Of a stretch of 64,000 bases of DNA, positions 26,501 through 39,735 are shown piece by piece. Origin of the DNA: Membranipora membranacea (Eukaryota; Bryozoa; Gymnolaemata; Cheilostomatida; Membraniporidae); assembly GCA_914767715.1 (NCBI GenBank), contig OU612073.1:16804001-16868000 (forward strand), in the 5' to 3' direction. The notes beneath the pieces were generated by a model, which searched no databases, had not been told where the DNA came from, and saw nothing but the letters and a program-made list of their open reading frames with translations. Numbering within the stretch: position 1 is the first letter of the stretch; each line of letters starts with the position of its first letter. The translations under genes and the position numbers were made by a program.

Positions 26501-29500
26501 TTAGTACCTTAGATTATAATGGGAATATACAGTATCTCGTAAATAGGACTTTTTGTTATGACACAGTGGTTTTGATATTCCCTGCATACAATTTTAAACC
26601 ACACAGAATTTATCTATTGAATGAATGAGTGAATACAATGCAAAGTTAATCTGTCCCATGTTATGTGGCTTAGCTGGTAAAATGGGATAGTGTATAAAAT
26701 TTCATAATTGAGTGACAAAGCAAACGATCGAAATCAAGCACGGCAAAAATTACAACTCTAGCTCATCCGACCGCGAGAGTGAAAATTATAGGGAGATTAA
26801 CAGATCCAGTGAGAGCGAGATTGAATATCATTCAGGAGGCAATTGTAGCAAATCGACGTCGAGTCCATGTGATTATCATAGGGAAAATGTCCCTGAGGTA
26901 GTCACACCACTCAAGTTTAAATCTGTATGATTTCGGCCACTTGAAATAACCCACAGTGCTTTGACAGATACAACATTTTCTGTTACCCATGGTTACTGCT
27001 TGAGATAGAAATTGGCAATGTAAAGGCAGATCAATACATCGCTAAAGTATTTCAAGGTTTTGTTTATATTTATTTGATGAATAAATGAGATTGTGGCTAC
27101 ATGGATTGTATTGAAGATTATAAATACTAAGATATGACATTCCAATCAAACTCTGTCTTCAGCCGTTATGCTTTATGATTAGTGGCTTTCAATAGAATTT
27201 CAATGGAAGATACAAAATTTACACATGTAGACTGGATGTTTTTCTAATTTGCACAAAAATCTAAAATAATTTGTTTTTAAATCTCGACATTTCAGGCATT
27301 AGGATGATGTTAAAATCCAAAGCATGCGATGATTAATACTGAGTGATTTGAAGTTTTGAGAATCTTTACAACAATTTTTGCAAATATTCTGATCTTTGGA
27401 CTCGCAAGATTTTCTCGTGTAAACTTTGTTGTTTACATCAAAAACTGGAATTTACAAGTCACAAAGTAAATTGAAGTAAATCAAATTGTCATCTAGTTAT
27501 TTCGGACTTCACGGTGATGACAAATGTAAATGAATTTGACTGCCTCCTAAAGAGAGGAGTATTGATAATCGTGTAAGCAGTGGAATACATTGAGAAACTT
27601 TCTATATTATTTTACATCAGATCTTGTCCATCTGTGCGTCACAGATACTCAGCACATCTAAACATGGACTATCAATATTACTGACTGAGTGCAGCAGGCC
27701 ATATGAGAACCTATGTCAAAGCACACATCAGTCACATAGGAAATTAATTTGTCGAGTTTTTGAGTTATTTCATCAGTATGGATCTTATTTGGGGGGCTAG
27801 TGTTGGATATTATCGCAAGATTTGGTACTAACCATAAAGCATTGTATGGACCATTTTTAGGTAAATCTGAAATAAGCAAGGCTTTGTCAGCAGGAAGAAT
27901 TCATTGCTCCAGCGTAATCTTATTTAAACAGAGCAAACAAGCGCAGCGGTATAAAATGAAAATCACTCGCTTGAAAAGCTGTGGACAGGGAATGGGTCAT
28001 AGTCATTGATTGTAATGTACAGTCAGTATATATAATCTTTGGTACTGTGGTTCTTCTAATCTCTTCTTCAACATGGGCTCATAACAGAAATGAAGGAATT
28101 GTTTTGATTAGCGGTCTCAACTCATCAAATTTGAACTTTTATGTCATCGACAAACTTGTGAGTGACTTTGTCATGTATTTGCAAAAGTTCTTATCTAACC
28201 ACAATAGTCACTAATATTACTGTATTTCCCCCATAATAGGCTCATTGCAAATCGCCTGGACAAGTTGGGCTGTGCATGAGCAGGCAACTCAATAGTGTTA
28301 ACTTATAACCCCCAAACCTACCAGACCAAGTAACCCTGAAGACTTATTTTTCATGCAAATGCATGTGTGATAGCTGTCTTAATCTCATTTCAAGCTCAAA
28401 AATGATACCAAGAACCCTGTTCCTTTACAAACACTTTAATGAAGCACCTGTCAATGGGGATTTGTATTAGGGCATGATAAATAACTACTTGCTTGTTTAG
28501 CAACAATTATCTAATGCTTGGTTCACGCTAGGATGCCATCCCAGATGCTTATCCCAGTCACATTATAACATTCATCCCAGATAGCCATCCCAGATAGCCA
28601 TCCCAGTCAATGTGAACCAGAAAATGACACAATCCCAGACTGTCATCGGGAAAGTTTGACGCTGACGAACTTTCCCGATGCTATCCCAGACGGACCCAGA
28701 AAGTCTGGGATTGTGTCATTTTCTGGTTCACATTGACTGGGATGGCTATCTGGGATGGCTATCTGGGATGAATGTTATAATGTGACTGGGATAAGCATCC
28801 GGGATGGCATCCTAGTGTCATTTGGGACAATGTGAACCAAGCATTAATGACCTTTCTACCTAGCCAGCATATTAATTGTGATTAATTGCTATGTTGACTA
28901 ATTTTGTTTCTTTGAGTATGTTCTGTATGTAGAACGAACGCTCACTGTATCAACAGTTTACAGCAGAATCATGGGAGGTTTACAGTATGAGTGACCTACA
29001 ATCGTTTACATTCCTGCCAATGAACAAATTTAATAAGAGTCCTTAACTAGCCTCCTAATCCTTCAAATTTCAACGCTGCTTTCATGTTGTAATGAATTAT
29101 CGACTAGGCCAGAACAGGAATCAGTTCGGACGTACTTACTTACCATCCATGTCAGTGACCATCCAATTAAAAAAAAAACAAAAAAAACTGCAGCTCAATT
29201 TTAATTATTTGGCTGCTAGTTAGCATAAAAAAAATTGCTATTTTAATATGTTGCAATGAGTTGTCTTGTTCTGCTGGGTTTCATTTGTTTATTTTCAGTT
29301 TCTGTCAACATATCCGAGCACAAGAACTGGACCGTGAATAGAACTGGTCAACACTGAATCTCCAAGAAAAGATAAGTAGTCATCTCCTATCATGAGGCCA
29401 TGATGTTAATCAATTTGTTAATCAAATCTAAGTAGTTGTGAAGTATTGATAACTATTACACCCTATATGCTAAAATCAATAATAATATGATCACAGAGTA

Positions 29501-32500
29501 AGGATATATCCTTACTCTGTGATATGATCTTCAACTGATATAATTGGCGGTTTTGGCATCTACAATTTTAGTTTCCAACTAACAGCCTTGGACAGCTTAT
29601 TGGGTTCAAAGTTTGAAAGGCTTTGCATATGAACAATGGTCTTTATGTTGGTGGTAACTGAAAGTAACCAGTCATCAGATGAAACTGTCCCAGCATTACA
29701 GATAGAATTGCATAACTTTGCATATAACATTATCACTTAGAGTATATAATAACTCCTAGTTACAGCAGAAGCACTTCTCCAAAAAGCATCGGTGGATCGG
29801 AAAAAATAGGTTTCCTACGTTCCTGACATGATAAATAGAGAGTTTCTGTCATTCGAGTTTGTTAAGCTTTCTATGTTTCTGAGTACCAGGGCAAGCATCA
29901 GATCATTCATCGATGGTATAATTTTATGTGCGTCTTATGAATTTCATGTCTAGTTCTGAGATATATATATATTTACTTATCTACATAAATTAAGCCACCC
30001 TGCGGCGGCAGTGTGGGGTTCACTCCTGCAGCGAATAAACATTGGGTCTACTAGACGAACGTATATTGTTCAAATGAGTTACGCTCAGCCGTAGGGATTT
30101 GTACTAACTATACTGGAAACAGCTGCTCACTCCTCTAGTACTGATGATACACTGCTGGCATCATGCATGTAGAAGCAAAGGTAGTCTACTAGGAGACGAT
30201 GGGTTGTAAGTGTAAGATTTGGTTATGCTCGTTTCAAGGTGCCTCTTCAATATATCTACGATCCCATTGGTTGAGGCGGTTAAAATTTTTATATAAATAA
30301 TTATTTAACATTGGCATATGTGTGATAATAAGATGTTAAATCTCCTTTATTTTGTTTTTGAGTCGCCATCATGCAAAGTAAGAATAACTACTATTGTTGC
30401 AATTTGGTTCACTCTTGACATGTGATGCCCAGTATAAAAACGAAAAAAAAACAAGATAAGATTTTTCCCTGAACTTTATTGGTACTTACATATTTATTTA
30501 TTAGTTTTCCAGTGACAAAGTTTCCAAATGCGTAACCTAGACACCCAAACAGAAACATCGTTCCAGCCAAAACACTGTCCATTCCAAGCTGCAAAAATAA
30601 ACCCGTGATTAGAAGGGTAAGTCATGTTGCTGATCATAATATTGCATCATTGCATAATGAGTATTCTTGAGCCATTTCCCGCACTGTGCTGCAATAGCCA
30701 AAATCTCCATGGAAAATTTTTAGCTTTTGCATGTATGGATTTTCTATGTCATACATAGAAACTAAAACAAGCTAAGCAGAACATCATCTTCAAATTTAAA
30801 ACACAAGTATAAAAGATTTTCATACCAAAATAAAGCAATCTGATCTAATGGATCGATTGAACATCTGATACAAGCAACGTTTTGTTTGGAATTTGAGAAC
30901 GAATGATGTCAATGAACCCTTTTTGATCTTGAGGAAGGACAAAGCGACAATGACTATCATAAACTGTTAACATTAGATTCACCTCGCTTGTTAAGAAATG
31001 TGGGAGATACACTGCTACTCCAAAACTAGATGTTTTGATGGCAAATACGCTGCAAAACATCAATATCACTCCTAGGTTTTGCCCCATTACTGATGTAGTT
31101 CCTGTTGATGATTTGTGTTCAGTAGCTGCAAAAACAAAACAAATGTCAACTGATCGTCAGTTTCTTACCTAGCTATACAATAAATATAAACACTGTTGTA
31201 GTTTCAAATGGTGGTGTAGTGATTGTCTTTCCCGAGTAATCATATTGTATTATACACTTTGAAAGCTCTCGATGTCAGGATCGCAGGAAATCAATTTCAA
31301 CGACTTTACGTCACATGACGTAATGTAAGGAATCCACATATAATTCGACTGCTTTAGGGAAAATTTTCAAACAAATTAAGGTAGAACTAAAATTTCTTCT
31401 GATATTGCTTCCAATTATTTCCTAGTATGCTGTCAAAGACTACCATGTTTTGTCCCCAAAAACGCATGTTCTAAAGAGCTATTTTTCTTCCGACATAGTA
31501 GTCAAGGTGGTTTATCAGATGCATAATCTTTGCTGGTTACCCCATCAACAGTTCATGCCAAGTAGAGCGTTTAATTGTTTACCATGCAAATCATACAAAA
31601 CTTTATCATAAGAACCTGCCTATCTATAACATGCATCAGTCTTCGGGTAGCCTTTAACTGTAAATCAGCTGCTATTTGGTATTAAACTACATTTACCTTT
31701 AAGAATGCAGGCAGCAAGCAAGCCTGCAAGTAAAGTCAGCATTCCAATAGGTATATAGCTGACAGATCCGCCGATATACTAAATCAAAAGAGCCTCAAAA
31801 TCAGGATCACATTACACAGGTTGTCATGGAAAAAAATCATCTACTCAAATTACTATAACAGTCACATGTCATCCCTGTATGTAATGTATTGGATAACAGC
31901 TTAACGTAGATACATTTTTCTTCACCAACAAAAATGTTTAATTGTTGCCCTCATTGATTGTCTGCTTCCTCTTTTTTAAGAAGTTGAAGTTCATATGTGA
32001 CACATCCAAGAAACTTGTTCTTCTAGTATTACGCAACAAAAAGGAGAGCGCTAGTAAGATGTGCTTCTAAATGATCTTGAAATCCTATCTCAGCAGAGAA
32101 GGAAAAACAGTTTGCTAATGATCCAATGTGACCATATTTTGGTTTGAAATCAATTGACATACTTTGTGGAGAAATGCACCTATTGCTGGAGCTATACCAG
32201 TGCTGACACTCGTCGTTGATTCTACCGCTGCCTAAAAAAAAGAGTTGAATTTGATTGTCCAAAACAAAATCTATTACAGCCCCCTATGTTTTGATATGAG
32301 CATGAGCCAAGGGCAAAAGCAATCTGAGCCCGATATATCGTTCAAATGATGAACTATATAATTGAAAACAGTTGTTATACTGATTGCCAGTTTTATTAGA
32401 TCGAGTTTTGCTTCAATTTCTTTCATATTTCCGTTAATAAACTGAATCATAACGCTGATTGACTGCAAGGACTCTGAAAGTTTGAGAGCACATAACTTCT

Positions 32501-35500
32501 TCATCATTGTGATTGTAATGCTTAACCCTGCCTACATGATAACTCAAATCATGTAAAATGTATTTAAGACAAGAAAATTTCGACAGTAGTTAGCGTTTTC
32601 CAACTTATGCCATCAACCCATTATTTTCAAGGATATTGAGATGGCGCAATTGATCAGCTTACATAGCTATTCAATGACAGGCGATTGGTGCTGTATGAGT
32701 TGCGACTCGTGGAGGAGCTTTCAACGTTGATTGCTTCAGCCCTCGCACCCTCTGGAATAAAGCTTCAGCATTCAAAATGACCTTTTATGGCGGAGTGAAA
32801 AAATTGTAAAGACAAAGAGAGCTGTAAATACTTATGAAGTGAGGCAATAAATATTTCGTAATAATGATTCAGATTATCTATGGGCTGTTGATACTCACCA
32901 CAACAGAAGCTGGTTTCCAATTCGTTGAGTGTAGAAGCACAGTAGAACAAGATGAGATGAGAACACCTGACCCCAGACCAGATATCAGTCTTAAGATCAG
33001 CGACACAGCAAAGAATACATAAGCATTATTGATATAACCTACCAATCTGTCGATAAAAATATTAAAGTTGTATATGTAATTTTGAACATTCACATCAGTG
33101 CACAATGATAACGATTTTTAGAATTTATATAAATGAAAAACAAGGCCACAACCTATATTCATTTCAGAGGTAACACTTTTGAGGTTTGTTGTGCGTAGGA
33201 TGCTAGGCGACTGTCCACTTCAAGCCAATCTCCATAAAAAGATTCGGAACAAAATTCAAGCTCAAAGACATTTTTACCGTATGATGATTTGAGGAAACTC
33301 AAATAGACAGAGGTAGTGCAGGTCTCATAAACACCAAGATGTGATTACTTGCTGTACCATTTGGGATAAATGATCTCTAAGTCTAACATACATACCCAAA
33401 AGCTACACATGGTATTGCAGTCACCAGACTTCCCAATGAGAACTGCAGGTGAGGGGGCAACTCTGCCAGCTGAATAAAAACAGTTTTGTAATATAAAATA
33501 GTTTGTAACAACGATGATGATAACAATACCATGGGTTTGAAAAATTAAAGGAGATACCCTGCAAGTATAAACTCTCAAAATAACCTGAGAAAGTGATAAT
33601 GGAAAGCCTACCCAGGAGTGCAAACCAAGTAAACATATCCTTACAGTGGTTAAACACAATTTTGACCCCAAGAATTAGTCATACTTCATAAATAAAAGTT
33701 CCCTGTACCGCCATAAGATAGTTGAAATTTTGGCCATTGAAGACCCCTAGACCCTCCTTTAAACTGTAAGCTTTTGCAATAGTGTAGTGTATGTCAGGGG
33801 CGTATTGAGTTTATTATTGAACCCCAGATCTGTGTGAGGGGCGAAATATATTTTGGATCTGGGGTTGGCAAGTAAAAATCTAGGGTAGAAAAGATCTGGG
33901 GTTGAGCTCATTGATCTTGGGTTGAATTCTATCTTTGTGAATAAAGAAGACATGTCTCCTCTTCTGCTCCACCCAAAGACCCCCCCCCCCCCTCCCCAAC
34001 CAGTATGATGAGGAGGCCTGTGCCCTCGAAGCAGTAAAGGGCCAACTAGTAGTGTGTAGTGACATGTACTAAGGAGTAACTCATTGCATTTACTCACTCT
34101 CAGCAATATCATGTATATAATTTGGACTTAATATGATGATTCTAGCATTGATTTTGATTTGGCTTGCAAACATAACTCACTGGGATGTGATGTAGAGTGA
34201 TATCAAAGAGTTAATAAATACTTGGAATGGAGGAATTGCATGCCGAGGTCATTCACTGCAGAGATTAGCTCAGTTCTGTTAGCTGTATTGTATAGTAGCT
34301 GTAACAGCCTCATTCAGATCTTCATGCTCCATGAACTTTATGTGACCTCTAAATTATATTACTTCTCACCCAAGCGGGCAATTAGTTGTCTACACTGAGT
34401 TGAAAAGAGGTTACCAGAAGAGGCTGAAAACTGTTGCCAATTGTATGCCATATGGACCGGTGGAAGAGGTTGCCAAAAAGGGATTTTTAGCAACCTCTTC
34501 AAGAAGTTTAATATAGGTTTTATATCCTTCTCAGGGAAGGATATAACAGGGATATTGTTAACTGTCTCTATACAATATTGCAATTAAATAGTTCATTTGT
34601 TATATATTGATTTATTTTGTTACTCACAAGGCATGTAGGGGAGGGAGTCAGGGGTACTGGCTGAGTGGGCATGCTGTAGAAGGCTTCTGCCTTGTTTAAA
34701 GCATTTAGCCTGAGGGTATAAAGCCTAGCTAGATACATAGAGACTTAGCTGGAATCAATTATCCATGCTACTGCAAACGTATCATTTCATAACCACCACT
34801 TTTTGTATTGAGTGTTAACGTGATATATCGCTTGTTTAAACCTTTTAATATTGTATTGGTGATCATGTCTAATAATTATTTTCACAGTTGAAACCTCCCA
34901 AATATTTGATGTTGAGTCGCAGAGACCTCTGGAAGTTTATTTTGGGGCAAAATGTGCTCTTTTTAGATTGAGCCCTCAGCCGTGTTTTGTTTTTGAGGTA
35001 TTTGATTAGTTTATGCTTTCACCATATAGAGGAGGCATGGCACTAACTGGAGGAGTGACATTTTAGTGAAACTTTATGATTTTAGGCCTCCTGTCTTTGA
35101 GACTTGAAATTGATTTTGCAATGGTAGTAGGGCCATTTCTGACCCCTCATTACATGCAGCCCCAATAATGCAGAAACCAAAATTTCAAATTTATTATACC
35201 ATTTTGGTCTTGTACTGTCATTTCGTTCAATAATCTTACCAGCTTACAGATCCTGGTTGTCACAACTGTAACAGATAATAACCCAAATTTTACCTAATTT
35301 AGTTCAAAATTTTCCAGCCAAAATTAAGAAATTCAGAAAGATGTCAGTCAAATTTGTTGTCAGCATGATGAACCGCAGGAGATTGTCTAGGTTTTGATCG
35401 AAGCGACTGTTGATAATGGGTTTACATCTTGAGATATTTGGATTTTTGTGGCTAAACCAGCTTTATTTGGTCCAAAACATGCACTCCTCTCCAGCCAAAA

Positions 35501-36688
35501 AGCTGAAAATAGGTTAAAGAACATGTTATACACATTAACTACCATTAAACTAGAGAGTATTTCCGAGGTTATGTCAGCGGCGTTTGATGATAAATGCAAT
35601 AGTTGAGAAGTTATGAGCATAAACATTTCTCTTTCAATGCTAAACAATCAATTGTCGTACACAATGTGCTTTGCATGCAACACTGCATAAATTTTCATCA
35701 CGCTTTTGCATAACGTAATTAACTGCATCATTTTGCCCTTTGCTGCCTAGATGTTTTCAATTTATTTTAGTCATTGTACAATTAATCAACTTAGAAACAT
35801 GCGCTCCTTTAAATTTTTTTGCAATATTAAACATAAGCCAGACTACTGGCAACATGACAGTGAAGGAATTTTTGAGGCAGGCAGGGTGGTGTAGTGGTTA
35901 GGATTCGAGCATCTCAATCTGAGAGTTGCAGGTTCGAATTCCGGTCACTACCCATGCTGCTGAAGGAGGTGAGCTCTCTCGATAACAGCCTAGCTTGCCT
36001 ACTCCTACCTTGTACAGGAGTACGCTAAATTGAATATGTATATGTATCTATCTTATATTCATTTAAAGATTGCTGGAGAGCAGCTAAATAAAAAGTAATT
36101 TACATTTACATTTAAATTTCAACCCCAGATTTTCTCTCCCAACCACAGATCTATTCCACCCCCCAAAGATCTGGGGTCGTAAATTCAACCCCCGATAGGC
36201 CAGGGGGTCAGGGGTACTCCCTACGCCCCTGGTGTATGTGAAGTTTAACTTACCCGATATGCAATGAAACTAGCACCTAAAAAGCGACCAATATCGTAGG
36301 AGCTGAATATAACTCCGACCTGACTTTCTTGTAATCCTTTCTGTAATGCCATGTCAGTAAAGAAGGAAATTACACACATATCTATGCAGTATGTCAGGAA
36401 TACAAGTGTCAGCAAAGTTATAATTGTACTCCATTTTGTTCTTCCTCTCCCTTCTACAGAATTTACCTCACTGTCTGTTTGTGGATTTTGTGGTTTAACA
36501 AGTTCTGTGATCTCTGAGTCAGATTTAGAGGTGTTGCCTATTGATGATGGAAAGTGGTCATTATGGTTGTAGCTTTCCAAATGCAGGAGGTCCTCAGTAT
36601 GTTTCTCTCTCAAAATGGTGTATGATGTGCTGGTTGTGACGCATTTCTCATCTGGTAGAAGTGGAGTTGATTCTTGTGCGTTTTCCAT
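23577..36688 (-). CDS. SLC18B1-like MFS transporter, copy A (intact)
   Basis: Eleven coding exons on the - strand: 36254-36688, 33396-33469, 32899-33046, 32163-32231, 31697-31778, 30983-31125, 30490-30588, 25781-25884, 24832-24927, 23973-24144, 23577-23660; 1506 nt, 501 residues. A hydrophilic N-tail (1-86) carries ESTPLL, an acidic dileucine sorting motif, so an endosomal, lysosomal or vesicular location is plausible. Twelve hydrophobic spans follow, the first at about 87-110. QKGLQESQVGVIFSSYDIG after span 1, STGIAPAIGAFL in span 5 and CSLVSGVIYGAISCG in span 11 resemble the vesicular polyamine transporter family SLC18B1; the substrate is inferred only. The last exon (AVLTTFYLLGQH...) completes span 12 and is supported by the same exon in copy C. 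All splice sites and phases agree. Introns hold a hAT-like insertion, foldbacks and a LINE remnant. Confidence 0.87.
24215..24648 (+). mobile_element. LINE reverse-transcriptase C-terminal remnant
   Basis: The + strand reads about 140 codons with one internal TGA. A basic RKTRKRLFIMKHLSFL block, RMRYYVTFIECIIF, DNVISTAGYLAG and a final LPSGRYHALKCR...FLNKTF match the layout of the region after the palm in CR1/L2-like non-LTR elements. It is antisense to copy A, in its ninth intron, and dead on arrival (5' truncated). Confidence 0.75.
24965..25062. repeat. (TTTAA)n-rich low-complexity tract
   Basis: Degenerate pentanucleotide repeat of about 100 bp in an intron of transporter copy A. Confidence 0.85.
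25241..25748. mobile_element. Foldback MITE with TA target duplication
   Basis: Begins GACAGTTTTCTGAGCTC and ends with its complement GAGCTCAGAAAACTGTC, flanked by TA on both sides. The arms run about 150-200 bp and share the blocks CAAACTGGAGAGAGGA (right) and CAGCAGGTTTTTCCTA (right). Size and TA suggest a Tc1/mariner-related MITE. It has no coding capacity and lies in the intron between exons 8 and 9 of copy A. Confidence 0.8.
26435..26510. repeat. Small hairpin with 24-bp perfect arms
   Basis: The left arm 26435-26458 contains GGTACTAAAAAGGTAC; the right arm 26487-26510 is its exact reverse complement. The loop is 28 bp. It lies in an intron of transporter copy A. Confidence 0.85.
28512..28846. 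mobile_element. Almost fully palindromic MITE
   Basis: The ends TAATGCTTGGTTCAC and GTGAACCAAGCATTA are exact complements, and complementarity runs inward for about 160 bp per arm to a centre near 28670. The arms contain short tandem units of the type ATCCCAGATAGCC. A TA duplication is possible. It lies in intron 7 of copy A. Confidence 0.88.
29490..29523. repeat. 34-bp perfect palindrome
   Basis: ATCACAGAGTAAGGATA is followed directly by its complement with no loop. A relative lies at 16894-16945, 12 kb away, so this is a small repeat family. Confidence 0.85.
33795..36231. mobile_element. Non-autonomous hAT-like transposon in intron 1 of copy A
   Basis: Left end CAGGGGCGTA, right end TACGCCCCTG, flanked by identical 8-bp duplications GTGTATGT (33787-33794 and 36232-36239). 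An 8-bp duplication and this TIR are typical of hAT elements. Subterminal inverted blocks repeat GATCTGGGGTTGA-type sequence. No transposase frame is visible in the 2.4 kb. A tRNA-derived SINE is nested inside. The right end stops 22 bp from the splice donor of copy A exon 1, leaving the donor intact. Confidence 0.88.
35881..36118 (+). mobile_element. tRNA-derived SINE nested in the hAT-like element
   Basis: The head has an A box (TGGTGTAGTGGTTAGGA) and a B box (GGTTCGAATTCC) in the usual spacing. The body includes CTACCTTGTACAGGAGTACG, and the tail is TTTACA repeats. No tRNA cloverleaf is intact. Confidence 0.8.
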
Positions 36689-37733
36689 ATTTGGTTAAAG
36701 ATTGACTCCCATCAGACAGCTGAAAAAGATGACATCTGCTGGTATAAAGATACATCAGCTCCTGACAAAGAATGACGGAATGTACCTGATTTCCGAACTG
36801 CACAGGTTGCTTTTTTTGCTTAGTAAGTCATGTCCAGTCATGGTCAACAATGAATCAAAAGTTCAAAGACAAAATAGTGACATTAAATTTCAAACCACAG
36901 CTTAATGTCAGACAATAAATTTTACTCTATGTGGATGTTTCAACTATAAAAATGAGTAAAAATGTATATTAATCAATCAACCTGTGCCCCTTCTAAAACA
37001 TTTCAAAGACAATGTTTAGCCTTTCATGTTAACCCTCACTGCAGGACTTGGAGGGGTTCTAGTATTGTATATCCATGCAGTCTGAAAACCAAAACCGTCA
37101 CCGCGTGACAAGGCTATTGTCGTTCAACTTAGGTATTTTCTGGTTGTTTTTAGGTTGACAAACTTGAGGAATACAAAGCTTAATAATTAGGTAATTGAAA
37201 AAATTCCGTTTGCAAAATCTTGTCATTATAGCACTGCTTTTTGCCTCAAGCTATTAAAAAATATTAAAAGGAAACCCCATCTTCAAACAGGGGACGAATT
37301 CTCTTGAGACAATTACAGACCTGAATTACTATTTTATAATTTTTTTTTTCTAAATGCATTTACCTCTAAAAAATTCAACCATAAAATATTACAGAGAAAA
37401 TTATTGACATGTAGTATAATTGACAGTGCCCTTAGATTATCAGAATCATATTTACACCAGTGAGTTATATTTGTTAAAATTGTGAGCTTAGACCAATATC
37501 GAAATAGGACTTCCCCTATCAATAAATATCAACTGAATTTATAGGAATTATGCTGGCTCCTCTATCGCATTAGGAGATGATCAGACAATAACCTGAAACT
37601 GAACGTCATGCTGCAGTTGGAAAATTTGTGAGTGATGTCAAACCATCCAGTTTTGGTACGGAAACTTAGTTATAACAAATAAGGAGCGTCCCAATCTTGG
37701 TGGGAAAATGACATTGGGAAAATGGGGCGGATT
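36689..37733. other. Upstream region of transporter copy A, no gene seen
   Basis: AT-rich intergenic DNA between the ATG of copy A and the broken 3' end of copy B. It should hold the copy A promoter; no clear TATA or initiator can be picked out. Confidence 0.5.
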
Positions 37734-38639
37734 CGGGACCTACACCTGAACCACAGCTGATAGCCCCATATATCACTCCAGAAACTAAACTACAAGTCTT
37801 TGCATCTTCCTGGTCATTGCCATATTCACTAAAACACAACCACAAAAATTGTAACTCATCTGTCTGTTATCGGATTACAATAAGAACAAAAGCTCAGCCA
37901 CCTGACAAGCTGTAACAAAGTCGGGACCAGTGTATATTCAGGACAACTCACCTAGCTATGTCAAAGAGTACTGTACTTGAGGAATAAATATCAGGACTTG
38001 CATCGCATAATCAATGGCAGTGTCTGTAATTGTGACAGCTGCATACCTGTGATTTTATATCATATATTAGAATTTACACTAGAGACTTTCGATCATTTGG
38101 TCTATGACAGATTTTGTCGAACTAAACTCTAGCCAAAACTGTACTCTCTAATGTCATCTTAATCTGAGTCATATTGCGTTGCAAATATCAATAAATGACT
38201 TAACTTATTGACCACAATAGTGCCTAAAATCTAAAAGTTTGAAGCCCCACAGTACATATGATAGGTCTAAGTTTAAATGAGTCCTTAACTCAGGAAATCC
38301 CGCTGTTTGTCACAGTGTACCTTCATATCATATCAATTAACATTCTGTGAAAATTGATTTTAAAATGAGAGGTTTGGCGACTGGATTTTTTGTATGCTAA
38401 GGCAAATCATTAATTTATACAATGCAGCAGTAATAATAAGTGATCTGGTTTGGTTTTGTTTGGTTTAATTCGTTGTCACATATATACATGTACACACATA
38501 ATATAGTGAAATGATATATTGATTTGCCGCTGATGACTAAAAAACTTAAAGGTTCAAATGATAAAAAGTAATTGAAAATAAAAAAATAGCGCAGATACAA
38601 ACTAAAATAGAACATTGTATTAGCATTTACTGGAATTGT

Positions 38640-39420
38640 TGCAGACATTTATATAATGCCGTATAAAGCTGTCACTACCGATTGCTGCTCGATGTTTGTA
38701 TGATTGCAGCCTTCCAGATCGGAGTTTAGTCAAGAATGAGTGGAAAGGATGGTGTTCATCCTTCTGTATGTGGCTAATAAAGGAGTTCATTCTATCTTTG
38801 ACAATGCAGTCAAAACCACAGTTCTCTAGGCCATAGCTGCTTGCAGTTTTGTATACTTTACGGATTGACTTGATGTCTCTTTCATATAAATTGGTAAAAA
38901 TGACTAGTAAACAATAGAAAAAACAGGATTTAACGAAACTACTAAAAATCTGATTGAGAAACTAATTGCTGGCCCCTAAAAACTTAAACTGCTTGACTAG
39001 ATACAGGCGTTGTTTAGCACTCGATATTTTATCTGCGATGTGTGTCTCTAAACGCAGTTTATTGTCCATTGTTACGCCAAGATATTTGACACTGGTGTGC
39101 TTGGAGTAATCACTGTGCCATCCAGGGAGAGCTGTTCAAAATCTGGGGAGTTACGCTGGGTAGTGAAAAACATTTCATTTGTCTTGGTTGGGTTTAGCAG
39201 TAAATCACTGGATTTGCACAAATGACTTATCCTACTGATCTCATCTAAATAGTTTGCAAAATCTGCGGCTATGTTTCCAATCATAACAGTATCATCTACG
39301 TATTTCAAAATTGTGACATTTTTTTCTGATCTGATACCATCCGTGTAGATTGAAAACAAAAGGGGGCTTAAGACTGTGCCCTGTGGTGTTCCAGTATTTG
39401 TGGCTAATTTTTCAGATAAG
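38640..39420 (-). mobile_element. LINE reverse-transcriptase fragment in copy B
   Basis: The - strand reads NTGTPQGTVLSPLLF, then the catalytic YVDD motif in ILKYVDDTVMIG, then, after a frame change near 39090, SVKYLGVTMDNKLRLETHI and a C-terminal part with LRSGRLQSYKHRA. The order is that of a CR1/L2-like or Rex-like non-LTR reverse transcriptase from palm to C-terminus. No endonuclease or 5' region is seen, and the frame is broken in at least two places. It sits in the intron after exon 8 of pseudogene B and is inactive. Confidence 0.85.
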
Positions 39421-39679
39421 ATCTAAGAGAGAAGAACAGTTTCCCATCATTACCTTCACCATGGAAGATAAAGTTTAGCAGTGGTGATGGACATCTGAAT
39501 AGGTAGAGTACAGCCATAGTTAACAAGCCTGTCATCAACAGGGACCATGTCAGTCGCTGTAAAATATTCAATTTTGTAGGTTGTTTATAATGCACGGAGA
39601 AACTTCCCTTGAGATAGATACTTCATCGGTTAAAGGAATCAGTGTTAACGGCTTCGATTAAACGACTAATTATAAGGCA

Positions 39680-39735
39680 AGGAAGGAGAGGGCAGAGCGG
39701 GCTGGGTGGGGCAGGGCGGGGCGGGGCAGGACAAG
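39680..39735. repeat. GC-rich GGGGC-type simple repeat
   Basis: A local G-rich run of GGGGCAGGGCGGGGC units, strongly unlike the AT-rich surroundings, in an intron of pseudogene B. Confidence 0.75.

Noticed and set aside
26712-26930. Ser/Glu-rich open frame in transporter intron
   Set aside because: Low complexity, no ATG at the start, no splice partner, not present in copies B or C.
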